This document shows, one piece after another, positions 1 through 6,344 of a stretch of 11,396 bases of DNA. Below the pieces are notes generated by a model. It was not told the DNA's origin, searched no databases, and worked only from the letters and a program-made list of their open reading frames with translations. Source of the DNA: DASUSF01 sp036375275 (lineage in GTDB: Bacteria > Pseudomonadota > Alphaproteobacteria > Geminicoccales > Geminicoccaceae); assembly GCA_036375275.1 (NCBI GenBank), contig DASUSF010000022.1, positions 1-11,396 on the forward strand, written 5' to 3'. The stretch's first letter is position 1. Each line of letters starts with the position of its first letter. The translations under genes were made by a program, and so were the position numbers.

Positions 1-687
1 GAGCGCGTGCGTCTGGCGCTGGTCATCCCCCACCTGCAGCGAGCCTTGCAGCTGCACCGGCGGGTCGCGGTCCTGCGCCAGGGACGGGAGGTCGTACAGC
101 AGGCTCTGGACCGGCTGCCGACGGGGATCCTGTTCGTCGACGGTGAATGCCGGCCGATCGCCCGCAACCACCGCGCCGACGAGATCCTCGAGGCCGGCGA
201 CCTCGTCCTGCGGAGCGGCCGCCTGAGCGCCTGCGACGAGATTGCGACAGGCGAACTGCATCGGTTGATTGCGGCGTGCATGGATACTGCCAATGGCGAT
301 GGCACCGGCGCCGGCGGCGTCCTCCAGATCTGCCGCGCGCCCACCCAGCCCTCCCTTCAGGTCCTGGTCTCGCCGATGCGCAGCATGTGCGACCTGCTCG
401 GGCACGAGGAATCGATCGCAGCGGTGTTCGTGAGCGATCCCGGTCTGCCGATCGACCTCGAACACGAGCGGCTGTGCCAGCTCTACGGGCTGAGCCGGGT
501 GGAGGCGGAATTCGCCCTGCGGATCGTGCAGGGGCGATCGGTCGAGGAAGCGTCGAAGAGCCTGCGCCTGGCGGTCAACACAGGTCGAGCATACCTGAAG
601 CGCATCTTCAGCAAGACCGGCGTCCATCGCCAGTCCGACCTCGTGCGCCTCGTCCTCGTCGGCCCCGCTTATCCGCGGGCCGCTTGA
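1..687 (+). CDS. LuxR-family HTH transcriptional regulator, C-terminal part (5' partial)
   Basis: The reading frame is open from the first base, so the true start lies outside the window; the GTG at 7 is just the first possible start. About 226 residues are visible from there. The last 60 or so (GLSRVEAEFALRIVQGRS to QSDLVRLV, residues 161-216) match the LuxR/FixJ-type winged HTH: an 'LSRVEAEFA' first helix, the 'NTGRAYLKRIFSKTG' recognition region and the 'HRQSDLVRLV' tail common in alphaproteobacterial regulators. The upstream part (residues about 25-145, with 'GILFVDGECRPIARNHRADEIL') resembles a PAS-like sensory fold. It is probably a cytoplasmic DNA-binding regulator; ligand and targets are unknown. 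It is followed by a GC hairpin and a 179-nt gap, so it is unlikely to be tightly coupled to the next gene. Family call is firm, function is not. Confidence 0.85.
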   Translation, partial: ERVRLALVIPHLQRALQLHRRVAVLRQGREVVQQALDRLPTGILFVDGECRPIARNHRADEILEAGDLVLRSGRLSACDEIATGELHRLIAACMDTANGDGTGAGGVLQICRAPTQPSLQVLVSPMRSMCDLLGHEESIAAVFVSDPGLPIDLEHERLCQLYGLSRVEAEFALRIVQGRSVEEASKSLRLAVNTGRAYLKRIFSKTGVHRQSDLVRLVLVGPAYPRAA

Positions 688-703
688 ACGGCGTCGGGCG
701 CGC

Positions 704-721
704 CGGCCGCCGGGGCGGCCG
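704..721 (+). terminator. GC-rich hairpin after the LuxR-type gene
   Basis: CGGCCGCC at 704-711 and GGCGGCCG at 714-721 are perfectly complementary, so at least six or seven G-C pairs can form around a short C/G loop, 17 nt after the stop codon. No T-run follows, so this is at best a non-canonical terminator or a 3'-end stabilising hairpin. Confidence 0.4.
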
Positions 722-866
722 CCGTCCGCCAGGCAGGTCCGGCCGACCGGGCTTCGTCACTCCGATAGAGCGCGCTGGTCATGACGCCACCGCATGGGTA
801 GATGGGGGCGGCCCGGCGCAGCTGGCGGACGGGCCCCTGCTGGTTCCATTGCCCGGAGAGCCGAAC

Positions 867-1493
867 GTGACGTCCACTTTTCGCCTGTCCTGTCCGCTCG
901 CCGCCGCGGGCGTCGTCCTCCTGTCGTCCGGGCACGTCGGCGCGCAGACGTTCGATGCCGGCCCGTACGTCGGGATCAGCGCGGGCGGGCTCCTGTTCCA
1001 GGACCTCGACGGCAGCGTCGAGGGGGAATCCGCGAGCCTGGACTTCGCCCCGGGCTACGCCATCGCGGCGCAGCTCGGCTACCGGTTCAGCGCGCTCCGG
1101 ACCGAGCTCGAGCTGGAGTACGGCGTGGTCGACCTCGACGTGATCGAGGCGGCGGGCGTGTCCGAGGACCTGGACGGCGAGCTCAACGTGCTGCGCGGCA
1201 CGGCAGGCCTGTACCTCGACTTCACGCTTCTGCCCCTGTTCACCCCCTACGTCGGCGGCGGCGTCGGCGCCGCCCACGTCGACGGCGACAGCACGACGGT
1301 CGACGGCGTCACCGTCGAGGTCGAGGACGACACCCACCTGACCGCGCACGGCGAGGTCGGGCTCGCCCTCGACTTCCTGCCCTTCGTCTCGATCGTCCCG
1401 GCCTATCGCTACATCTGGATCGACAGCGGCGAGGGCGACCTCGACGACACCACCGCCCACCTGATCAAGCTCGGCGCCCGGCTCGAGTTCTGA
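867..1493 (+). CDS. Small outer-membrane beta-barrel protein (OmpA-like/Opa-like porin fold)
   Basis: A 208-residue protein starting at GTG 867, chosen because GGAGAG lies six bases upstream and because a clean Sec signal peptide follows at once (residues 1-26, hydrophobic core PLAAAGVVLLSS, cleavage after HVGA). The longer open frame upstream lacks these signs. The mature part alternates amphipathic strands with acidic loops: 'GPYVGISAGGLLF', 'GYAIAAQLGYRF', 'RTELELEYGVVDL', 'TPYVGGGVGAAHV', 'LTAHGEVGLALDF', 'SIVPAYRYIWID', and a C-terminal strand 'AHLIKLGARLEF' ending in Phe, the usual signal for BAM-dependent insertion. This fits an eight-stranded outer-membrane barrel of the OMP_b-brl type. 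The loops are strongly acidic (EVEDDT, SGEGDLDDTT), which could bind cations. No OmpA peptidoglycan-binding domain is present. Specific role unknown. Confidence 0.85.
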   Translation: MTSTFRLSCPLAAAGVVLLSSGHVGAQTFDAGPYVGISAGGLLFQDLDGSVEGESASLDFAPGYAIAAQLGYRFSALRTELELEYGVVDLDVIEAAGVSEDLDGELNVLRGTAGLYLDFTLLPLFTPYVGGGVGAAHVDGDSTTVDGVTVEVEDDTHLTAHGEVGLALDFLPFVSIVPAYRYIWIDSGEGDLDDTTAHLIKLGARLEF

Positions 1494-1529
1494 GGCGTCG
1501 GGACGGGCGTGGTGCGTCCGCTTCGCCTC
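1492..1529 (+). terminator. Nested hairpin overlapping the end of the beta-barrel gene
   Basis: GAGGCG (1492-1497) pairs with CGCCTC (1524-1529), and inside it GGACG (1501-1505) pairs with CGTCC (1515-1519). It begins in the stop codon of the beta-barrel gene and lies before the next gene. There is no T-run. An alternative pairing, CGGGACG (1499-1505) with CGTCCCG (1538-1544), is also possible. Plausible weak terminator only. Confidence 0.3.
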
Positions 1530-1585
1530 AGACAGCGCGTCCCGCCCCTGCCTAAAGGACCTGAGCCAGGACATCGCGCCCGGCC

Positions 1586-2674
1586 ATGCACAGCGCGCCG
1601 CCCCTGCCACTGATCTCGCTCGCGACCACCGGCCGGCTGGACGCGCCGCCGCTCGCGGCGCGCGCCGCGCTGCTCGAAGCGCCCGCGACGCCCGCGTCCT
1701 TCGCCGCGGCGCTCGGCCGCTTTCGAGACCTCTTCGAGCAGGTCGAGGTGGCGCCACCGCCCGCTCCCCGCCCTGCCCCCGACGCTCCGGTAAGGATCGC
1801 GTTCTGGAACGTCGAGCGCTGCAAGCACGTCGAGGCTTCGGCGCGGCTCCTCGGCGGATTGGACGCCGCGGCCTGCCTGCTCTGCGAGCTCGACGTCGGC
1901 ATGGCCCGCTCCGGCCAGGCCCACACCCCACGCGAGCTCGCCCGCCGTCTTGGCGCCGGCGCGGCGTTCGCGGTCGAGTTCCTGGAGCTCGGCCTCGGCG
2001 ACGCCAAGGAGCGGGAGTGGCACGCCGGCAAGGTCAACCGGGCGGGCCTGCACGGCGCGGCGATCCTGTCGCCGCACGCCCTCGACCGCCCGGCGGTGAT
2101 CCGGCTCGAGAGCGGGGGCGGATGGTTCGACGGCGCGCGCGGCGAGCGGCGGGTCGGCGGCCGGATCGCGCTCGCCGCGACGCTCCGGATCGCGGGCATC
2201 CCGACCACGCTCGCGAGCGTCCATCTCGAGAGCCACAGCGACCCGGCGGGGCGGGCCGCGCAGATGCGGATCCTGCTCGGCGCGCTCGACGCCTACGCGC
2301 CCGGCCAGCCGGCCCTGATCGGCGGCGACTTCAACACCTGCACGATCGACCGCGCCTGGGCGCGCGGCACCGGCCGCCGGCCCGTGCTCGACCTGGAGCG
2401 GCTGCTGGACCCGGTGCCGTTCGAGCCCCTGTTCGAGGTCCTGAGCGGGCACGGCTACCACTGGCGGCCCTGCAACGTCCCGGGCGTCCCGACCCAGCGC
2501 ACGCGCCCCGACGGCACGCCGCCGCCGCCGCTCGGCAAGATCGACTGGTTCTTCGCCCGCGGGCTGAGCGCGAGCGCGCCCGCCACCGTTCCCGCGGTCG
2601 ATGCCGGCGGCCGGGCGATCTCGGACCACGAGGTGCTCGTGGTCACGGTGGCGCCGGATCCGGCCGCGCGCTGA
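1586..2674 (+). CDS. Endonuclease/exonuclease/phosphatase (EEP) family protein
   Basis: A 362-residue protein with the conserved motifs of the metal-dependent EEP (DNase I-like) hydrolase fold in order: 'IAFWNVER' (Asn75), 'LLCELDVG' (Glu101, metal ligand), 'HGAAILSP' (156-163), 'SVHLESHSD' (His213), 'GGDFNT' (Asp248, Asn250), 'KIDWFF' (Asp320) and 'ISDHEV' (Asp347, catalytic His348). All expected catalytic positions are filled, so it should hydrolyse a phosphodiester or phosphomonoester; the substrate (DNA, phospholipid, other) cannot be told. Residues 1-68 form an Ala/Pro-rich extension before the fold, with no signal peptide, suggesting a cytoplasmic location. The ATG start has only a weak upstream purine stretch. 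The gene is convergent with the permease gene, with stops 27 bp apart; a short GCGGG/CCCGC stem (2683-2687 with 2697-2701) could serve both ends. Any link to the nearby phosphorus-oxyanion transporter is speculative. Confidence 0.85.
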   Translation: MHSAPPLPLISLATTGRLDAPPLAARAALLEAPATPASFAAALGRFRDLFEQVEVAPPPAPRPAPDAPVRIAFWNVERCKHVEASARLLGGLDAAACLLCELDVGMARSGQAHTPRELARRLGAGAAFAVEFLELGLGDAKEREWHAGKVNRAGLHGAAILSPHALDRPAVIRLESGGGWFDGARGERRVGGRIALAATLRIAGIPTTLASVHLESHSDPAGRAAQMRILLGALDAYAPGQPALIGGDFNTCTIDRAWARGTGRRPVLDLERLLDPVPFEPLFEVLSGHGYHWRPCNVPGVPTQRTRPDGTPPPPLGKIDWFFARGLSASAPATVPAVDAGGRAISDHEVLVVTVAPDPAAR

Positions 2675-2701
2675 GCCGCGAGGCGGGTCCGCGCCCCCCG
2701 C

Positions 2702-3517
2702 TCAGATGATCGCGTGGCGGACCTTCGCCGAGACCCATTCGCTCACGATCACGGTCGCGAGGATCAGCAGCAGGATCACCGTCACCTGCGGCCAGGCGAG
2801 GGTGTTCAGGGAGGACTGCAGCTGGAGCCCGATGCCGCCCGCTCCGACCAGGCCGAGGATCGTCGACTCGCGGATGTTGATGTCCCAGCGGAACACGCTG
2901 ATGCCGGCGAACGCCGGGAGGATCTGCGGGACGATGGCGAAATCGAGCACCTGGGCGCGGCTCGCCCCGGTCGCGGTGATCGCCTCGACCTGGCTCTGGT
3001 CGATCTCCTCGATCGCCTCGTAGAGCAGCTTGCCGATGAACCCGATCGAGCGCAGCCCGATCGCGATCACGCCGGCCAGGATCCCCGGGCCGATGATCGC
3101 GACCAGGAGCAGCGCCCAGATCAGCGAGTTGATCGAGCGCGACGCGACGATGATGAACAGCGCCACCGGCCGGAGGAGGAGCGCGCTGGGGCTGGTGTTG
3201 CGGGCGGCGACGAAGGCGATCGGGACGGCGATGAGGATGCCGAGCAGCGTCCCGAGCGTGGCGATGTTGATGGTGTCCCAGAGCGGCCACCACAGGCGCT
3301 CGAGGTACGACCAGCGGGGCGGGACCATCCGGCCGCCGATGTCGGCCGCCTGGCGCGGCGCGTCCAGCACGAACGTCCAGATCGTGCCCTCGGTCATGAC
3401 CTGCCAGCACCAGACGAACAGCGCCACCAGGACCAGCCAGCCGGCCCAGATCGCCCACTGCGCGCGGGTCGTCCTGAGCTTCCAGACACGCTGGCCGTCG
3501 ATCTCCCGGACCGGCAT
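2702..3517 (-). CDS. phnE: Phosphonate-type ABC transporter permease, second subunit
   Basis: A 271-residue inner-membrane permease of the PhnE family. After a cytoplasmic start (MPVREIDGQRVWKLRTT) come a first membrane helix at about 23-40, a periplasmic segment, then about five more helices (about 82-104, 115-127, 130-156, 215-230, 244-258). The EAA-type loop that contacts the ATPase is clear at residues 178-201 (EAITATGASRAQ followed by AIVPQILP), followed by 'WDINIREST' and 'LGLVGAGGIG', both diagnostic of PhnE. The ATG at 3517 overlaps the TGA of the preceding permease by one base (TGATG), implying translational coupling. The reading frame stays open a further 86 codons upstream, but that stretch is Arg/Pro-rich out-of-frame sequence inside the neighbouring permease, so the internal ATG is the start. 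It is the last gene of the operon. Substrate could be phosphonate, phosphite or phosphate. Confidence 0.92.
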   Translation of the reverse strand: MPVREIDGQRVWKLRTTRAQWAIWAGWLVLVALFVWCWQVMTEGTIWTFVLDAPRQAADIGGRMVPPRWSYLERLWWPLWDTINIATLGTLLGILIAVPIAFVAARNTSPSALLLRPVALFIIVASRSINSLIWALLLVAIIGPGILAGVIAIGLRSIGFIGKLLYEAIEEIDQSQVEAITATGASRAQVLDFAIVPQILPAFAGISVFRWDINIRESTILGLVGAGGIGLQLQSSLNTLAWPQVTVILLLILATVIVSEWVSAKVRHAII

Positions 3518-4323
3518 CACTGCACCCGCTGGCGGATGTGGCTCGAGGCGTACTCGGCGATCATCACGATCAGGATGATCAGCAGCAGGATCGCGCCGGC
3601 GCTGTCGTACTCGTAGCGGTCGATCGCGGTGTTGAGGGTGGCGCCGATGCCGCCGGCGCCGACGATCCCGATCACCGCCGACTCGCGGAAGTTGATGTCC
3701 AGCCGGTACAGGCTGAGGCCGATCAGGCGGGGCATCACCTGCGGCTGGATGCCGTAGTTGACCAGCTGCAGCCACGACGCGCCGGTGGCGCGGATCGCCT
3801 CGGCCTGGCCCTCGTCGATCTCCTCGATGTCCTCGGCGAGGAGCTTGGCGAGGAAGCCGACGGTCGAGAAGGACAGGGTGAGGAAGCCGGCGAACGGCCC
3901 GAAGCCGAACATCGCGACGAAGAAGATCGCGATGATCACCTCCTGGAAGGTGCGCGAGAGGATGACGATCGCCCGGCAGACGAGGTAGACGGGCGCGGGC
4001 GCGAGGTTGCGCGCGGCGCCGATCCCGATCGGGACCGAGATCAGCACGCCCACGACCGTCGAGGTCAGGGTCATGGTCAGGCTTTCGACCAGGCCTGCGA
4101 CGATGTCGCGCGAGCGGCTGGTGAAGTCGGGCGCGAGGAAGCCCTGGACGAAGCGCCAGCCGCGCTCCAGGCCCTCGGCGACCCGGGTCCAGTTGACCTC
4201 GATGCTGCCGACCGCGACGACCAGGTAGACGAGCGCGCCGGCGTAGATCAGCCAGCGGGTCCGCGCGCCCTTGATCAGGACCGGCGGGCGCCGCCAGCGC
4301 CGGCCGACGGCGCCCGCGATCAT
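3517..4323 (-). CDS. phnE: Phosphonate-type ABC transporter permease, first subunit
   Basis: A 268-residue inner-membrane permease paralogous to the one that follows it. A basic N-terminus (GRRWRRPPVLIKGARTR) precedes helix 1 (about 24-40); further helices lie at about 82-103, 112-150 and 243-258. The EAA loop is at residues 175-198 (EAIRATGASWLQ followed by GIQPQVMP), and the family signature 'LDINFRESAVIGIVGAGGIG' follows at 208-227. Its ATG overlaps the TGA of phnC by four bases (ATGA), and its own stop overlaps the next ATG by one, so phnC and both permeases are probably translated as a coupled unit. Two unlike PhnE subunits per transporter is the usual arrangement in rhizobial phnCDEE-type systems, so a heterodimeric channel is expected. 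Confidence 0.92.
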   Translation of the reverse strand: MIAGAVGRRWRRPPVLIKGARTRWLIYAGALVYLVVAVGSIEVNWTRVAEGLERGWRFVQGFLAPDFTSRSRDIVAGLVESLTMTLTSTVVGVLISVPIGIGAARNLAPAPVYLVCRAIVILSRTFQEVIIAIFFVAMFGFGPFAGFLTLSFSTVGFLAKLLAEDIEEIDEGQAEAIRATGASWLQLVNYGIQPQVMPRLIGLSLYRLDINFRESAVIGIVGAGGIGATLNTAIDRYEYDSAGAILLLIILIVMIAEYASSHIRQRVQ

Positions 4324-5174
4324 ACCAGGCCCGCCATCCGCTCGTCGGCCGGCTCGGCGCCGCGCTCCGGCCGCGCCCCCTCGGCCCGGTCCTCGTCCTG
4401 CCGGTCCTCCTCGGCCAGGCGGCGCATCGCCGTCCAGTCCTCCTCGCCGTAGATCCGGCTCAGCACCAGGTCGTCCAGCGCGGCCGCCGGGCCCTCGAAG
4501 ACCACCCGCCCCGCGCTCAGCCCGACGATCCGGTCGACGAACATCTGCGCCAGCATGACGTCGTGGATGTTGATGATCGCCGGCAGCGTGCGCTCCTCGC
4601 AGATCTCGCGGATCAGGCGCATGATCTGGCGCGAGGTCTTCGGGTCGAGCGAGGCGGTCGGCTCGTCGATCAGCAGGAGCTCCGGCTCCTGCGCCAGGGC
4701 GCGGGCGATCCCGACCCGCTGCCGCTGGCCGCCGGACAGCTCGTCGGCGCGCTTCTCCACGTGCTCGAGCAGGCCCACCCGCTCGAGCAGGGCGAACGCG
4801 TTGTCGACGTCGCCGCCAGGGAAGCGGCGCACCAGGCTCCGCCAGAACGGGACGTAGCCGAGCCGCCCCGAGAGCACGTTCTCCATCACGGTCAGCCGCT
4901 CGACCAGCGCGTACTCCTGGAAGATCATGCCGATCCGCCGGCGCACCCGGCGAAGCTCGGAGCGGCCGATCCGGGTGAGCTCGAGATCGCCGAGGAAGAC
5001 CGCGCCGGCGGTCGGCTCGACCAGGCGGTTGATACAGCGGATCAGGGTCGACTTCCCGGCGCCGGACGGGCCGATCAGCCCGACCAGCTCACCCGGGCCG
5101 ACCTCGAACGAGACGCCGTCCAGCGCGAGGTCGCCGGTCTTGTAGCGCTTCTTGAGATCCTGGACCCGCAGCAT
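4320..5174 (-). CDS. phnC: Phosphonate-type ABC transporter ATP-binding protein
   Basis: A 284-residue ABC ATPase with every core motif: Walker A GPSGAGKST (residues 35-43), Q-loop Gln86 in IGMIFQEY, signature LSGGQRQR (146-153), Walker B LLLIDEP (166-172) and the switch His204 in 'INIHDV'. The 'INRLVEPTAG' and 'FQEYALVERLTVMENVLSGRLGY' stretches are typical of PhnC importers. It energises uptake through the two adjacent permeases. GGAGG (5189-5185) lies ten bases before the ATG. The last 35 or so residues (RRLAEEDRQDEDRAEGARPERG and on) form a charged, low-complexity tail beyond the usual PhnC end, of unknown meaning. The gene is 64 nt downstream of phnD, with a hairpin in between, and overlaps the first permease by 4 nt. 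Confidence 0.95.
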   Translation of the reverse strand: MLRVQDLKKRYKTGDLALDGVSFEVGPGELVGLIGPSGAGKSTLIRCINRLVEPTAGAVFLGDLELTRIGRSELRRVRRRIGMIFQEYALVERLTVMENVLSGRLGYVPFWRSLVRRFPGGDVDNAFALLERVGLLEHVEKRADELSGGQRQRVGIARALAQEPELLLIDEPTASLDPKTSRQIMRLIREICEERTLPAIINIHDVMLAQMFVDRIVGLSAGRVVFEGPAAALDDLVLSRIYGEEDWTAMRRLAEEDRQDEDRAEGARPERGAEPADERMAGLV

Positions 5175-5200
5175 GCTCAGGCGGCCTCCGGACGACGGAG

Positions 5201-5227
5201 CCCGCGCCCGCAGCCGGCCGGCGCGGG
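5201..5227 (-). promoter_or_regulatory. GC hairpin between phnD and phnC
   Basis: CCCGCGCC at 5201-5208 and GGCGCGGG at 5220-5227 form a perfect 8-bp G-C stem with an 11-nt loop, centred in the 64-nt gap between the binding-protein gene and the ATPase gene. No U-run follows. In many ABC importer operons such a hairpin protects the upstream binding-protein mRNA or causes partial termination, so that the binding protein is made in excess. That role is inferred here. Confidence 0.45.
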
Positions 5228-5238
5228 TCCGGACCGCA

Positions 5239-6198
5239 TCACTCGCAGTCGTAGGAGACGCCGTTCGCCTCGTCGATCTGCCGGATCACCGCCCAGTCGT
5301 CCTTGAAGGTGATCTCGACGAACTGGCTCTCGCCGCTCTTGCTGAACTCCTCGGCGAGCGCCGAGCCCTCCCAGTCGAAGCTGAAGAAGGCCTCCTTGAT
5401 CTTGTCCTGCAGCGCCGGATCGAGGTTGTGGACGACGCCGTAGCCAGTGGTCGGGAAGGTCTGCGAGGTGTAGAGGACCTTGAGCTGATCCTCCTCGACC
5501 ACGCCGCGCTCGATCATCCGGGCCTTCACCGAATTCGCGATGGCCGCCGCGTCGTAGTCCCGGTTCGCGACGCCGAGGATCGAGTTGTCGTGCTTGCCGG
5601 AGAACGCCGCCTCGAAATCCTCTCCGGCGACCATGCCGAACTCGCTCTTGAGCAGCGCCGAGGGCGCCTTGAAGCCGGAATTGGAGGTCTCGGCCGTGAA
5701 GGCGAGGGTCTTGCCCTGCAGGTCCTCGACGCTGTCGATGCCCGAGTCCGGGTGGGTGATGATCTCCATCTCGTAGCCGAAGCTGCCGTCCGCGGCGGCC
5801 ATCATGGCGAACGGCCGGAAGCCGGCGCAGGCCACGGCGATCGGGTTCGAGCCGGTGTTGAAGCCGGCGATGTGCAGCCGCCCCGCGCGCATCGCCTCGA
5901 GCTGCGCCGCGTTCGACTGCACGGGGAAGAACTGCACCTCCTTCCCGGTCGCTTCGGCCATGTGCTCGAGAAAGCCGGCCCACACCTCGGCGTAGACGGC
6001 CGGATCCTCGACCGGCGTGTAGGCGAAGATCAGCGTGTCCGGGTCGACCAGCTCGGCGGGATCGCTCGGGACGTCGGCGACCAGGTCGCCGTCGGCATCG
6101 GTGTAGCGCGCCCCGAGCTCGAACGCCCCAGCCCCCAAGCTGGCGACGAAGACGGCGGCGGCCGTCGCCGCGAACGGCACCCACGTACGATCGAACAT
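5239..6198 (-). CDS. phnD: Phosphonate/phosphite/phosphate-type periplasmic substrate-binding protein
   Basis: A 319-residue PhnD-family solute-binding protein. The ATG at 6198 is chosen because GGGGAGG lies five bases upstream and a Sec signal peptide follows (residues 1 to about 25, core VPFAATAAAVFVASLGAGA); the frame is open further upstream but without such signals. There is no lipobox Cys, so the mature protein should be soluble in the periplasm. Family hallmarks: 'LIFAYTPVEDPAVYAEVWAGFLEHM' (first strand and helix), 'EAMRAGRLHIAGFNTG', 'FAMMAAADGSFGYEMEI', the ligand-pocket 'TSNSGFKAPSALL' (171-183, equivalent to the S-T-S-G segment of E. coli PhnD) and 'GKHDNSILGVANRDYDAAAIANS' (201-223). 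It is the first gene of the phnDCEE set and delivers ligand to the two permeases. The exact ligand cannot be assigned, since no catabolic phn genes are visible. Confidence 0.93.
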   Translation of the reverse strand: MFDRTWVPFAATAAAVFVASLGAGAFELGARYTDADGDLVADVPSDPAELVDPDTLIFAYTPVEDPAVYAEVWAGFLEHMAEATGKEVQFFPVQSNAAQLEAMRAGRLHIAGFNTGSNPIAVACAGFRPFAMMAAADGSFGYEMEIITHPDSGIDSVEDLQGKTLAFTAETSNSGFKAPSALLKSEFGMVAGEDFEAAFSGKHDNSILGVANRDYDAAAIANSVKARMIERGVVEEDQLKVLYTSQTFPTTGYGVVHNLDPALQDKIKEAFFSFDWEGSALAEEFSKSGESQFVEITFKDDWAVIRQIDEANGVSYDCE

Positions 6199-6293
6199 GC
6201 TGGCCTCCCCAGGATCGCCGGTCAGAGCCCGCATCTTAGCGTCAGGATGGCGCGCGTCGACAGCGACTGCGCACCGACCTTCTTCGGGGCGCC

Positions 6294-6344
6294 GCCACGG
6301 CCTCGCCCCGCTGGGTGCCGACCGGTGGAGGCCGTCGCCGTGGC
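6294..6344 (-). terminator. Bulged GC hairpin just after the GGDEF-EAL gene
   Basis: Directly downstream of the GGDEF-EAL stop codon, GTGGC (6340-6344, + strand reading) pairs with GCCAC (6294-6298) and GAGGCC (6328-6333) pairs with GGCCTC (6299-6304), leaving a 6-nt bulge and a large loop. No U-run follows on the - strand. It may separate the sensor pair from phnDCEE, but termination is unproven. The rest of the 146-nt gap holds no promoter motif I can recognise. Confidence 0.3.

Noticed and set aside
147..866. Long in-frame extension upstream of the beta-barrel gene
   Set aside because: It overlaps the LuxR-type gene in another frame, is Arg/Pro-rich as expected of a shadow frame in GC-rich DNA, and the GTG at 867 has both a ribosome site and a signal peptide.
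3518..3775. Apparent fusion: 86 extra codons before the second permease
   Set aside because: The stretch is low-complexity out-of-frame translation of the first permease gene; the ATG at 3517 with TGATG coupling is the natural start.
6199..6344. Pho box upstream of phnD
   Set aside because: No pair of CTGTCAT-like repeats at 11-nt spacing could be found on the - strand in this gap, so phosphate control by PhoB is not supported by sequence here.
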